Part shown: piece by piece, positions 1 to 6,730 of the stretch
Numbering within the stretch: the stretch's first letter is position 1
Layout: the number at the start of each line of letters is the position of its first letter
From: Anaerolineales bacterium
Lineage (GTDB): Bacteria; Chloroflexota; Anaerolineae; Epilineales; JAANWY01
Assembly (NCBI GenBank): GCA_018263655.1
Contig: JAANWY010000226.1
Coordinates: 1-13,936, forward strand
Reading direction: 5' to 3'
DNA: 13,936 nucleotides
The notes under the pieces: model-generated
The model's input: the letters and a program-made list of their open reading frames with translations, nothing else
Databases searched by the model: none
Told to the model about the DNA's origin: nothing
Program-made: the position numbers and the translations under genes

Positions 1-17
1 AACTACCCTTTCTGAGG

Positions 18-145
18 TAAGGGGCTCGGAAAGAAATAATTATCCCAACCTGCTCCCGCTGGATTGCCAAATCCAGCGGGCATGGCCTGGATTTGGCAAT
101 CCAGGCCGAGCGAAATGGGACATTTTATTTCTTCCACGTCCCTTA
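18..145. repeat. Nested inverted-repeat element with two inner hairpins
   Basis: Imperfect outer arms lie at 18-47 and 116-145 (left arm begins TAAGGGGCTCGGAAAGAAAT; the reverse complement of the right arm begins TAAGGGACGTGGAAGAAAT). Inside are two perfect hairpins. The first, 55-80, has an 11-bp stem and loop GCCA. The second, 84-107, has a 10-bp stem and loop TGGC. The loops are reverse complements, and the hairpin cores 60-76 and 88-103 are nearly reverse complements too, so the hairpins could pair with each other instead of folding separately. The outer arms resemble those of the insert at 8393-8484, which suggests one scaffold with variable contents. No protein gene is supported here. 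Confidence 0.8.
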
Positions 146-238
146 GGAAGAACCTTGGCAAGAGGCCGATTGTCGACTGGCGAGGGGCACCTCAACCCGA
201 AAGCGATTGGCAAACCTTCGCAAGGGTCCCCACTACTG

Positions 239-256
239 AACAGTTACGTAACTGTT
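239..256. repeat. 18-bp perfect palindrome
   Basis: AACAGTTACGTAACTGTT reads the same on both strands. It lies just left of the inverted-repeat element at 259-408. It could be an operator-like site or part of the repeat. Nothing in the sequence decides between these. Confidence 0.6.
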
Positions 257-258
257 TC

Positions 259-408
259 GTAACCGTTCAGGAGGTATCACGACTAGCATCCCGAGTAGCG
301 CGAAACGACGTCCTGAGCCCCTCAATAAACTCGGGACAGGCTTTGACGAAGGGCGACGTTGAGCGCGTATCGAGGGGATGCTCCATGGGTTACCTCCTGA
401 ACGCTTAC
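259..408. repeat. Inverted-repeat-bounded intergenic element (CTGAGTAG family)
   Basis: Eighteen-bp arms at 259-276 (GTAACCGTTCAGGAGGTA) and 391-408 match as an inverted repeat with one mismatch, the inner 13 bp being perfect. The interior contains GACTAGCATCCCGAGTAG and CGTATCGAGGGGATG, which match with few changes the element at 13811-13936 (GACTAGCATCCTGAGTAG, CGTATCGAAGGGTG). This is a dispersed non-coding repeat. The rest of the stretch up to the gene start at 517 holds only a 13-bp palindromic TTCAGTGACTGAA at 424-436 and no clear promoter. Confidence 0.75.
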
Positions 409-516
409 ACTGTTTCAACCGTTTTCAGTGACTGAAGTCGCTACTACGTCCAACAGTTTTTGGTCAGCCTCATTTGAGTAGGGTGACGGCCCGTTTGTGG
501 GCGAGGTAAGTGGGCA

Positions 517-1047
517 ATGAATGTAACGCAGGAACGTCGACTTGCATCTCTCTTATTGGCGTTGGTCACTAGTCTGGCTGTGTTCGCGGCTTTCTTCCTC
601 GTTGCTGGGGCGCCGGCGGCAGCGCAGGCGCCAGATCCAGCGACTGAAGAAGAGATGTACCGCATTGCTGACAAGCTGAACTGCCCCATCTGTCAGGGGC
701 AGCGACTCTCTGAGTGTCCGATCCAGATCTGTCAGGAGATGCGGGCTGAGATCGTCGATCGGCTGGAACAGGGGCAAGGCGAGGAGCAGATCATCGCCGC
801 TTTTGTGGATCGCTACGGCATCCAGGTGCTGAATCAACCGCCCATCGAGGGTTTCAATGTGTTGGCCTGGGTCATGCCCTTCGTTGGGCTGGTCATCGTG
901 CTGGCGGCCGGCGGTTGGGTGCTGCGAGCTTGGTCACGGCAACGTCCCGGCGAGGAAACCGTCGAGCCGGCCACGGCCCAGATCGATGAGCTGCCGGAGG
1001 AATATGTGCGCCGGCTGGAGGAGGAACTAGAAGATTATGAGTCATGA
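517..1047 (+). CDS. ccmH: Cytochrome c biogenesis protein CcmH-like
   Basis: A 176-residue protein of the CcmH/CycL/NrfF family, the membrane-anchored thiol protein that handles the CXXCH motif of apocytochromes c during haem attachment. Residues about 11-36 form a signal peptide ending in an AQA-like site. The conserved domain follows, with CPIC at C56/C59. One transmembrane helix spans about 116-138, followed by an acidic cytoplasmic tail. There is a second cysteine pair, C67 and C72, beyond the classical CXXC, so the soluble domain carries four cysteines. GAGG at 502-505 is an RBS with rather long spacing. The stop overlaps the next start by ATGA. As first gene of a run of overlapping cytochrome maturation genes the assignment is well supported. 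CcmF is not in the window. Confidence 0.9.
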   Translation: MNVTQERRLASLLLALVTSLAVFAAFFLVAGAPAAAQAPDPATEEEMYRIADKLNCPICQGQRLSECPIQICQEMRAEIVDRLEQGQGEEQIIAAFVDRYGIQVLNQPPIEGFNVLAWVMPFVGLVIVLAAGGWVLRAWSRQRPGEETVEPATAQIDELPEEYVRRLEEELEDYES

Positions 1048-1655
1048 GTGAGGTTGCGGCAGATCGTACGCTAACTGAAAAGGGTACGGCCGACCCGAAC
1101 CGCCGGGTGCTGGTATTCGCGGGGGCGCTGGTTGGCATTGTGGCCCTCTTGGCGCTGCTCGCCGTGGGGTTGCAGCGTGCTGGCGCTGGTCCAGAGATCG
1201 GGCAGCCGGCTCCGGACTTCACCCTTGACCTCTACGCTGGGGGCGAAATCACGCTCAGCGAACTGCGTGGTCAAGTCGTAGTCATCAACTTCTGGGCGAG
1301 TTGGTGCGAGCCGTGTCGCGATGAGGCACCGGATCTGGAGCGTGTCTGGCGAGAGTACAAGGACCAGGGGGTCGTGCTTATTGGTGTAGACTACGTAGAC
1401 GTCGAGTCGGCGGCTCGCGAGTACCTGGACGAATTCAACGTCACCTATCCCAACGGACTGGACAAGGGCCAGAGAATCTCGCACGCTTACCGCATTCGGG
1501 GCGTTCCAGAGACTTTCTTTGTGGATAAGAACGGTAACATTGCCACCATCTTCGTGAACGGCAGCCCACAACCTAAGAAAATTAGCCCCATTACGGCGCA
1601 GGAGCTGAGGTCGGGGATCGAGCGGCTGCTGGCGCAACAAGAGGAGAGCGGATGA
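1044..1655 (+). CDS. Membrane-anchored thioredoxin-like protein (CcmG/DsbE/ResA type)
   Basis: A 203-residue thiol:disulfide oxidoreductase, predicted to face outward from one N-terminal helix (about 21-43). The TlpA/ResA-like thioredoxin fold begins at GQPAPDFTL (53-61). The redox motif is WCEPC with C88 and C91, and the cis-proline loop is GVPE with P155. WCEPC is common in CcmG/ResA proteins that reduce apocytochrome CXXCH cysteines. Its start overlaps the ccmH stop (ATGA) and its own stop overlaps the next start the same way, so it is almost certainly co-translated with the cytochrome maturation proteins. CcmG versus ResA naming is not separable from sequence alone; position next to ccmH favours CcmG. 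Confidence 0.9.
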   Translation: MSEVAADRTLTEKGTADPNRRVLVFAGALVGIVALLALLAVGLQRAGAGPEIGQPAPDFTLDLYAGGEITLSELRGQVVVINFWASWCEPCRDEAPDLERVWREYKDQGVVLIGVDYVDVESAAREYLDEFNVTYPNGLDKGQRISHAYRIRGVPETFFVDKNGNIATIFVNGSPQPKKISPITAQELRSGIERLLAQQEESG

Positions 1656-2290
1656 CCCTAATCATTGCTAGTGCGGTGATTCTCATTGCGATCACCACTG
1701 CCTTTATACTCTATCCTATATTTCGAGCGTCCGCTTTGGGGCGCCAGTACATCACGGATTCTGTCACCGGTGACCAGTTGGCTGACTTGCTCGCGCAGCG
1801 AGATGCTGTCTATGAAGCGATCCGCGATGCGGACTTCGATCTGGAGATTGGCAAGCTGACGACCGAAGACCACCGCCTGATGCGCGAGCGCCTGACGGCC
1901 GAAGGTGTGAGATTGTTGCAGGAACTCGACCGGCTCATGGAGTCCGAGGTTCGTGAGGACTTGGAACAGGAAATCGAGCGCGAGGTAGCGGTGCTGCGGG
2001 GAATACGGCCGGCCGAAGCGATCGGCGACGCAGAAACAGAACGTTCCGCACGACGTGCGGCGGCTGTGACGGCAGCGAGTGCTGGATCTGACGGAAAACT
2101 GGTCACGTGCCCTTCGTGCGGTCAGAGGGTGCGCGCCGGCGCTCAGTTCTGCACGAGTTGCGGCGCCTCGTTGACTTTGACTTGCCCGGAGTGCGATGCC
2201 ACCGTCGAGCTCGATGACCGATTCTGCAGCAAATGCGGTGTGGGGCTTTCACAAGCTCAAGAACAGGTCAAGGAGGTACAAAATACATAA
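1652..2290 (+). CDS. CcmI-like membrane protein with C-terminal double zinc ribbon
   Basis: A 212-residue protein. One N-terminal helix (about 2-24) is followed by a CcmI-like helical stretch in which RDAVYEAIRDADFDLEIGKL (50-69) recalls the CcmI pattern of a helix reading leading into ...DLDFD...GKL. An acidic coiled-coil segment runs to about residue 115, then an Ala/Ser-rich linker. The C-terminus has four CXXC knuckles (C153/C156, C167/C170, C178/C181, C192/C195), a double zinc ribbon that would be cytoplasmic or external depending on topology. CcmI-type proteins chaperone apocytochrome c. The start overlaps the upstream stop (ATGA). Role in cytochrome maturation is inferred from the N-terminal resemblance and position; the purpose of the zinc ribbons is unknown. 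Confidence 0.75.
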   Translation: MTLIIASAVILIAITTAFILYPIFRASALGRQYITDSVTGDQLADLLAQRDAVYEAIRDADFDLEIGKLTTEDHRLMRERLTAEGVRLLQELDRLMESEVREDLEQEIEREVAVLRGIRPAEAIGDAETERSARRAAAVTAASAGSDGKLVTCPSCGQRVRAGAQFCTSCGASLTLTCPECDATVELDDRFCSKCGVGLSQAQEQVKEVQNT

Positions 2291-2304
2291 TGCTGGAGGG
2301 ACAT

Positions 2305-2520
2305 ATGCGAGTTGAGGAGTTCTGTGCACGAGTTGTTCAGCCTTTGCCGCTTCCGGATCGTCTACGACTAGCAACCATTAGCAACATGGTTCTTAGTAAT
2401 ATCCCACCTGACGCACTAGTGGACTACAGCGAAGAATGGAGCGAAGAAGACTTGCGCGACGTCACCCTTGCATCGCTGCGCCATGCCGTGACGAGTTTCG
2501 GGGAAGAAGAGTATGGTTAA
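2305..2520 (+). CDS. Small antitoxin-like protein paired with a broken MazF/PemK toxin
   Basis: A 71-residue acidic protein beginning MRVEEFCARVVQPLPLPDRL. The start at 2305 is preferred because GGAGGG (2295-2300) sits 4 nt upstream. A start at 2290 (adds MLEGH) is possible, since AGGAGGT at 2271-2277 precedes it at 12 nt. The protein ends in the frame that overlaps ATGGTTAA, where a toxin reading frame opens at 2513. From memory, small proteins with a PLPLPDRL segment and a DYSEEWSEEDLRD stretch (44-56 here) occur directly before PemK/MazF-family toxins. The antitoxin call therefore rests on this resemblance and on the overlapping toxin stub. No DNA-binding motif is obvious. It interrupts an otherwise uniform cytochrome maturation operon, consistent with acquisition. 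Confidence 0.6.
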   Translation: MRVEEFCARVVQPLPLPDRLRLATISNMVLSNIPPDALVDYSEEWSEEDLRDVTLASLRHAVTSFGEEEYG

Positions 2521-2593
2521 AGCTGGCGATGTCGTGGTGGTGGATTTCCGTTCAAGCATGTCTTACCCGTACTCTTGCAGTGAGGTAATGTGA
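2513..2593 (+). pseudogene. Truncated MazF/PemK-family toxin (N-terminal stub)
   Basis: A 26-codon frame starts at ATG 2513, overlapping the last codons of the antitoxin-like gene, and ends at TGA 2591-2593. Its first 12 residues, MVKAGDVVVVDF, match the typical opening of PemK/MazF endoribonuclease toxins. After that the sequence (RSSMSYPYSCSEVM) no longer resembles the family, which is normally about 110 residues and continues with a conserved RPAVVLS-type segment. A deletion has apparently removed the rest and joined the stub to the region just before the next gene, whose GTG start at 2590 overlaps this stub's stop. Its translation may now mainly serve coupling to that gene. Toxin activity is not expected. 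Confidence 0.65.
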
Positions 2594-4386
2594 AGAAAAC
2601 ACCTCTCATTCTCAGAGCAGTTGTATTTTCTTTATTTCTCGGCGTCATTTTGGCTCCAGGCGTCGCATATGCCCAGCCGTCCGCCCCGGAAGAGCTGCCC
2701 CCGCAGACCCCGTCCGCTCTGCGCGGGCAGCGCATCTACGAGAACCGCTGCATCCGCTGTCACGGTCTGGCGGGGGCCGGCGACGGCGAGATGGCGGATC
2801 AGTTGTCCGCTGCGGTGCCCAGCTTCGCCGACGTGAACCACATGCGCGAAGTGACGCCGGCCGATTATTTCGACATCATCACCAACGGCAACATGCAGGC
2901 GCTGATGCCGTCGTGGAAAGAGGAGCTGAGTGCGCAGGAGCGGTGGGATGTCTTGTTCTATGCGTGGTCCCTCGGCGCGCCTCGCGAGAACATCGAAACA
3001 GGCGAGGAGGTCTACACGCGGGAATGTGCCGAGTGTCACGCGGACACCGGTGATCGTGTGGACGCCATCGCTTTCAGTGATCGGGCGACGATGGCGGCGT
3101 TGAGCCAGGCTGACTTGACTGCCGGCATCCGTGAAGGGCACGCTGACGTCGACTGGAAAGACAGCCTGACTGACGACGAGCGCTGGGCCGTCGCTGACTA
3201 CGTGCGCACATTCACCTACGACACGCTGTTGGAAGCGGAGGCAGCCCTGGGAGATGGTGTGATTGCCGGCCAGGTTGTCAATGGCACCGAGGGGGCGCAG
3301 AGCGAGTTGGGCGGTATCAGTGTGACGGTTTTTCCCTTTGTGGGGGAGACGAACTTGGCGCCGATCACTGCCACGACTCAGGCTGACGGCAGATTCCGCG
3401 TCGAGAATTTGCCAACCGACACTGATCGGCGCTACGGACTGCAGGCCGCTTACAAAGGCGTTGATTATGTCCATCCGCAACTCATCGAGCTGGACGAGGG
3501 CGCCTCGGCGTCGGTGACGCTGCAGGTGTATGGGACGACTACCGATGATGCGGCGATAAGTGTGGGGCGCAACCACATCATTGTCGATTTCGCCGACAAC
3601 GGCCTGCAGGTGGCGGAGATGTACGTCTTTCGCAACTCGGGAGATCGGGCCTACGTCGGGGCTGGTGAAACAATCAGGTTCGGGTTGCCGGCGGGCGCGC
3701 AGAATCTTAGTTTCGATGATCCGAGGATGAGTCAGTCCACAGAACTGGTCGAAAACCAGGTCGTCGACACGCTGCCGGTCCCGCCGGGCAATCGACAGGT
3801 GTTGGTCTCTTACACTGTGCCGTACGATGGACAATCGGTGACGTTCCAGAAGGGAATCACGTATCAGACGCAGAATCTGAACGTCCTGGTTCCGGATGTG
3901 GGAGTCGAGGTAGAGGCTGCTTTGCTCCAGGCGGATGAGCCGGTGTCGACGCAGGCAAGCACCCAGTTCCTGAACTACACGGGTCAGGATGTGCCGGCCG
4001 GCGAGGAGTTGGTGTTGAAGCTATCGAATCTGCCGCGTGGCAACACGGGCGCTGGCGCCGGCTCGTCAGTGAGTGTACCGCCAGATCGGAGCGGGACGCT
4101 GCGCTGGTTCGGTGTCGGGTTCGTCGCGCTGGCCCTCACGTTCGCGCTGGCCTATCCGGCGCTGCGGCCGCGCTTGTTAGCCGAGAAACTGCTGGAGGAT
4201 GACGCGACGGGGGCGGTGCTGCGCCGGCAGCGACAGATGCTCTTGGAGGAGATGGCGGAGCTTGACGACGCGTACGACGCCGGCGAGGTGGCTGAGAACC
4301 CCTACACCGATACGCGCGCTGAGATCAAGGCTGACTTGATCGACATCATGCGCCAGTTGCAGAAGTTAGAAGAAGAGGGAGCGTAA
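2590..4386 (+). CDS. Membrane-anchored protein with two cytochrome c domains
   Basis: A 598-residue exported protein. A signal peptide covers about 1-28 (cleavage after AYA). Two cytochrome c domains follow: CIRCH at 54-58 with M106 as likely sixth ligand, and CAECH at 146-150. In the second domain the residue aligning with M106 is D186 (context GHADVDWKD), so its sixth ligand is missing or different; H184 is a candidate. About 222-315 resembles a carboxypeptidase regulatory-like beta domain, then further beta-rich sequence to about 500. One helix (about 506-522) precedes a cytoplasmic charged helical tail (to 598) that recalls CcmI-like segments. The GTG start follows GAGG at 2582-2585 and overlaps the toxin stub. 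Likely an electron-transfer or maturation-related cytochrome; the exact role is unknown. Confidence 0.85.
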   Translation: MKKTPLILRAVVFSLFLGVILAPGVAYAQPSAPEELPPQTPSALRGQRIYENRCIRCHGLAGAGDGEMADQLSAAVPSFADVNHMREVTPADYFDIITNGNMQALMPSWKEELSAQERWDVLFYAWSLGAPRENIETGEEVYTRECAECHADTGDRVDAIAFSDRATMAALSQADLTAGIREGHADVDWKDSLTDDERWAVADYVRTFTYDTLLEAEAALGDGVIAGQVVNGTEGAQSELGGISVTVFPFVGETNLAPITATTQADGRFRVENLPTDTDRRYGLQAAYKGVDYVHPQLIELDEGASASVTLQVYGTTTDDAAISVGRNHIIVDFADNGLQVAEMYVFRNSGDRAYVGAGETIRFGLPAGAQNLSFDDPRMSQSTELVENQVVDTLPVPPGNRQVLVSYTVPYDGQSVTFQKGITYQTQNLNVLVPDVGVEVEAALLQADEPVSTQASTQFLNYTGQDVPAGEELVLKLSNLPRGNTGAGAGSSVSVPPDRSGTLRWFGVGFVALALTFALAYPALRPRLLAEKLLEDDATGAVLRRQRQMLLEEMAELDDAYDAGEVAENPYTDTRAEIKADLIDIMRQLQKLEEEGA

Positions 4387-4388
4387 TT

Positions 4389-4559
4389 GTGGATATCTTG
4401 AGCACATTGAGGACTGCGGTGGTTGAGCAGCCGCACCTGGTTGGTGCGTATGCGGTCACGTGGGTAGTGATTCTCGGGTACGTGATTAGCCTGGCTCGGC
4501 GCCGGCGACAGGTTCTGCGCGAGGCCGAGGCGCTTACGCGGGCGGTGGATGAGGGGTAA
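4389..4559 (+). CDS. ccmD: CcmD-like small membrane protein
   Basis: A 56-residue frame with a GTG start at 4389, two bases after the upstream TAA, and AGAGGGA (4375-4381) as RBS. It reads MDILSTLRTAVVEQPHLVGA, then a single hydrophobic helix (about 20-36: AYAVTWVVILGYVISLA), then RRRR and a charged helical tail. This is the layout of CcmD, the tiny component that stabilises haem-loaded CcmE release from the CcmABC exporter: one helix with a Tyr-containing start (AYAVTW) and a basic cytoplasmic tail. Length (CcmD is usually 45-70 residues) and position at the end of the cytochrome maturation cluster support the call. CcmABC and CcmE are not in the window. Confidence 0.75.
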   Translation: MDILSTLRTAVVEQPHLVGAYAVTWVVILGYVISLARRRRQVLREAEALTRAVDEG

Positions 4560-4583
4560 GAGCCAGGTTCCTGCTGTATCTAA

Positions 4584-4730
4584 CTGATGATGCAACTGCT
4601 CAGGCTATCGCCCTCGCAGTTGACAAATGCGGAAAAACAGGGTCGGTGGGGGGCGGCCGCCCCCCACCGACCCTGTTTTTCCGGTCTATTCTTGTGTAGG
4701 CACGAAGTGCCTGAGTAGTCACCTGATGAT
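4584..4730. repeat. Large palindromic intergenic repeat, full copy
   Basis: Roughly symmetric element around the 54-bp palindrome at 4630-4683. The left part (4599-4659), read on the minus strand, matches 6919-6981 closely: both hold CCGACC, GTTTTTCCGCATTT, CGAGGGCGA and end in CCTGAG plus AGTT. The right part ends in CCTGAGTAGTCACC, mirroring the left end, and contains a small hairpin AGGCAC-GAA-GTGCCT (4698-4712). It fills the gap between the ccm cluster and ccdA. Confidence 0.75.
4630..4683. terminator. 54-bp perfect palindrome, probable bidirectional terminator
   Basis: Perfectly self-complementary from 4630 to 4683, centred on GGCC (4655-4658). The core is GC-rich (GGTCGGTGGGGGGCGGCC) and both outer edges are AAAAA/TTTTT, so on either strand a strong GC stem is followed by a T tract (4676-4680 on plus). 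This is the layout of a Rho-independent terminator that works in both directions. It lies just after ccmD and before ccdA. It is also part of a dispersed repeat, so termination may be a secondary role. Confidence 0.65.
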
Positions 4731-4750
4731 TTTACTGGGGTCTTGTATCT

Positions 4751-5482
4751 ATGCCTGAAAACGTTACGTTTGTTGTTGCAATTCTGGCCGGTTTGTTTTC
4801 GTTTCTGTCACCTTGCGTTCTGCCGCTGGTGCCGGCCTACATCGGCTATCTGAGTGGCGCCACGGTCACGGCCGAGGGTGTGGGTGTGTCGGGCCGGCGG
4901 GACACATTCCTACATTCAGTGGGATTTGTGCTCGGATTCTCGCTCATCTTTGTCCTGTTGGGTGTGACTGCCTGGTCCATCGGCGATTTGCTGTACACCT
5001 CCTTGCCGTGGCTCGAGCGGATCGGCGGCGTTGTCCTGATTCTGTTCGGTATCGCCCTGACGGGTGTACTGAAGGTACCGTTCTTATATACTCAGAAGCG
5101 CATCGAAGTCAAGATAAATCCGAGCCTGGGTTACGCTTCGTCATTTATCGTCGGCGTCTTCTTCGGTGCCGGCTGGACACCGTGTGTGGGTCCGATTCTG
5201 GGCGGCATCCTGATCCTGGCCAGTGGGGCGTCCACGGCGACACAGGGGGCGCTGCTCCTGGGTGCCTACTCCCTGGGACTCGGCATTCCCTTCCTGTTGG
5301 TGGGGGCGGCCTTCAATGCGGCCTCGGACACGATCCGTCGGTTGAACCGGGGGAGTAACTGGGTTTCGATAGCGAGCGGTGTCGTGCTGATCTTGCTCGG
5401 TGTCGCGGTGCTGACCGGCCAGCTACAGACGTTGGCGCGGTATGGCACGTTCATTGATTTGGAGTCGTTGTTGCTGCAATAG
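4751..5482 (+). CDS. ccdA: Cytochrome c biogenesis protein CcdA (DsbD-like)
   Basis: A 243-residue polytopic protein of the CcdA/DsbD transmembrane family. It carries electrons from cytoplasmic thioredoxin across the membrane to extracytoplasmic CXXC proteins. The two redox cysteines sit in the hallmark motifs: SPCVLPLVPAY (C22) in the first helix and GWTPCVGPILG (C145) in the fourth. About six helices can be traced (8-30, 53-72, 88-107, 130-152, 160-186, 203-222). No strong Shine-Dalgarno precedes the ATG. The TlpA-like thioredoxin that follows is its likely partner, and the ccmH/ccmG run upstream provides further clients. Confidence 0.93.
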   Translation: MPENVTFVVAILAGLFSFLSPCVLPLVPAYIGYLSGATVTAEGVGVSGRRDTFLHSVGFVLGFSLIFVLLGVTAWSIGDLLYTSLPWLERIGGVVLILFGIALTGVLKVPFLYTQKRIEVKINPSLGYASSFIVGVFFGAGWTPCVGPILGGILILASGASTATQGALLLGAYSLGLGIPFLLVGAAFNAASDTIRRLNRGSNWVSIASGVVLILLGVAVLTGQLQTLARYGTFIDLESLLLQ

Positions 5483-5504
5483 TTCTTCTAGTGGATTGAA
5501 TGGT

Positions 5505-6053
5505 ATGAAGTCGAAGTACAGTGTCATCTTTGTTGTTACGGGGCTGGTGGTTCTAGTGGTAGTGGCCGCAGGATGTGGTCTGGTTCGGGGTGAAGCCGGA
5601 CAGGCGGCCGGCGTTGCGGTGGGCAACAAAGCCGGCATGCGGGCCCCCGATTTCACCCTCACTGAAGTGACCACCGGTGAGGAGATCGCATTGAGCCAAT
5701 TCAAGGGTCAGCCGGTGCTCATCAACTTCTGGGCCACGTGGTGTGGACCATGCCGGCTAGAGATGCCCCATTTGCAGGCGGCTTACGAGCAGTACCAGTC
5801 TGATGGCTTCACCGTCATCGCCGTCGATGCCAAGATCGACGATGGCGAAGATGCGGTACTCGCCTTTATCGATGAGTTGGGGCTGACATTTCCGGTGGTG
5901 AAGGACGCCTCCGGTGTCGTGGAGACTGACAAGTACAACGTCGTTGGTTACCCGACCAGCGTTTTCGTCGATCGCGACGGCGTGATTCAATACGTTCATC
6001 GGGGGCCGATGACGAAGACGTTTATCGAAGAAAAGCTCAAAGACATCCTTTAG
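5505..6053 (+). CDS. TlpA/ResA-like lipoprotein thioredoxin
   Basis: A 182-residue thiol:disulfide reductase predicted to be a lipoprotein. A hydrophobic signal segment (6-20) leads to the lipobox VAAGC, with C24 as the lipidated residue. The thioredoxin-fold domain starts near MRAPDFTL (45-52), has WCGPC with C80 and C83, and the cis-proline loop GYPT (P150). The start at 5505 is chosen because it places the signal peptide at the N-terminus. The frame is open upstream to 5442, but that would add 21 residues (Ser/Cys-rich) overlapping ccdA. Next to ccdA it most likely receives electrons from CcdA and reduces apocytochrome c or other extracytoplasmic thiols. The WCGPC motif differs from the WCEPC of the upstream paralogue, suggesting different partners. 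Confidence 0.88.
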   Translation: MKSKYSVIFVVTGLVVLVVVAAGCGLVRGEAGQAAGVAVGNKAGMRAPDFTLTEVTTGEEIALSQFKGQPVLINFWATWCGPCRLEMPHLQAAYEQYQSDGFTVIAVDAKIDDGEDAVLAFIDELGLTFPVVKDASGVVETDKYNVVGYPTSVFVDRDGVIQYVHRGPMTKTFIEEKLKDIL

Positions 6054-6056
6054 AAC

Positions 6057-6710
6057 ATGTCGGTTGAACAGGGAACAGCGCCGGCGCCAGTTCAGCGACG
6101 AAGCTTGCCAGATCGCGTGGTCCTCTTCGTCGCGGAGCACTGGCTGTTGCTCGTGAACTTGACCGTCTTTATCTTCGTGGGTCTGCCGATCCTGGCGCCG
6201 ATCCTGGCCGAGGCTGGCTTAGAGCGGCCGGCCCTGTGGATCTACAGCGCGTACCGCGTGACCTGTCACCAGTTGCCGCACCGCTCTTACTTCTTCGGTG
6301 GTCGCGAATTCGATTACTCTGTGGCGCAGATACGGGCCGTTACGGGTGTGGACAACGTGCTCTTTCTGATGCATCGGCCGCTGGTGAACTCGGTGTTGGG
6401 GTCTCAGACGGCCCTATGTCATCGTGACATTGGCATTTACGTCTCGGTTCTGCTGGCCGGCCTGGTGTTTGGCGCGCTACGCGATCGGGTGAAGCCGCTG
6501 CCTTTCAAGGCCTTTGTCCTGTTCCTGGTTCCCATCGGTGTTGATGGGCTCACGCAGCTCTTGGGTGGCATCGTTCCGTTCCTGCCGGCGCGCGAGAGCA
6601 CGTGGCTCCTGCGCACGGTGACGGGCGCCTTCTTTGGGATCGGCGGTGTGTGGCTGGCCTACCCCTACATCGAAGAGGGGATGCGCGACATCCGGCAGTC
6701 GCTGCGCTAG
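6057..6710 (+). CDS. DUF2085 family membrane protein
   Basis: A 217-residue membrane protein recognised by two signature blocks: CHQLPHRS (C70-S77) and CHRDIGIY (C121-Y128). A third conserved stretch, GVDGLTQLLG (161-170), follows. About four helices are seen (28-50, 125-142, 148-172, 184-202). The family has no established function; the paired Cys-His motifs suggest metal or haem binding but that is inference. It starts 3 nt after the TlpA-like stop without a good RBS, so translation is probably coupled and it belongs to the ccdA operon. Confidence 0.85.
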   Translation: MSVEQGTAPAPVQRRSLPDRVVLFVAEHWLLLVNLTVFIFVGLPILAPILAEAGLERPALWIYSAYRVTCHQLPHRSYFFGGREFDYSVAQIRAVTGVDNVLFLMHRPLVNSVLGSQTALCHRDIGIYVSVLLAGLVFGALRDRVKPLPFKAFVLFLVPIGVDGLTQLLGGIVPFLPARESTWLLRTVTGAFFGIGGVWLAYPYIEEGMRDIRQSLR

Positions 6711-6730
6711 TCGCCCATTTTGAGTATCAC

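Noticed and set aside
64..435. 123-codon plus-strand frame
   Set aside because: It runs entirely through inverted-repeat elements, has no RBS, and its sequence follows the repeats rather than any protein family.
2632..3834. 400-codon open frame on the minus strand
   Set aside because: It is antisense to the diheme cytochrome gene, whose plus-strand protein has clear CXXCH motifs and a signal peptide; the minus product has no recognisable domain and arises from codon bias of a GC-rich gene.
4620..4625. TTGACA as -35 of a ccdA promoter
   Set aside because: No -10-like hexamer lies 16-18 bp downstream; the region enters the 54-bp palindrome instead.
517..6053. Simultaneous presence of CcmH/CcmG/CcmD and CcdA/ResA as a hybrid of System I and System II
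   Set aside because: CcdA-type reductants also serve System I in many bacteria, and ResB/ResC or CcmF are not in the window, so a hybrid cannot be claimed from this sequence.
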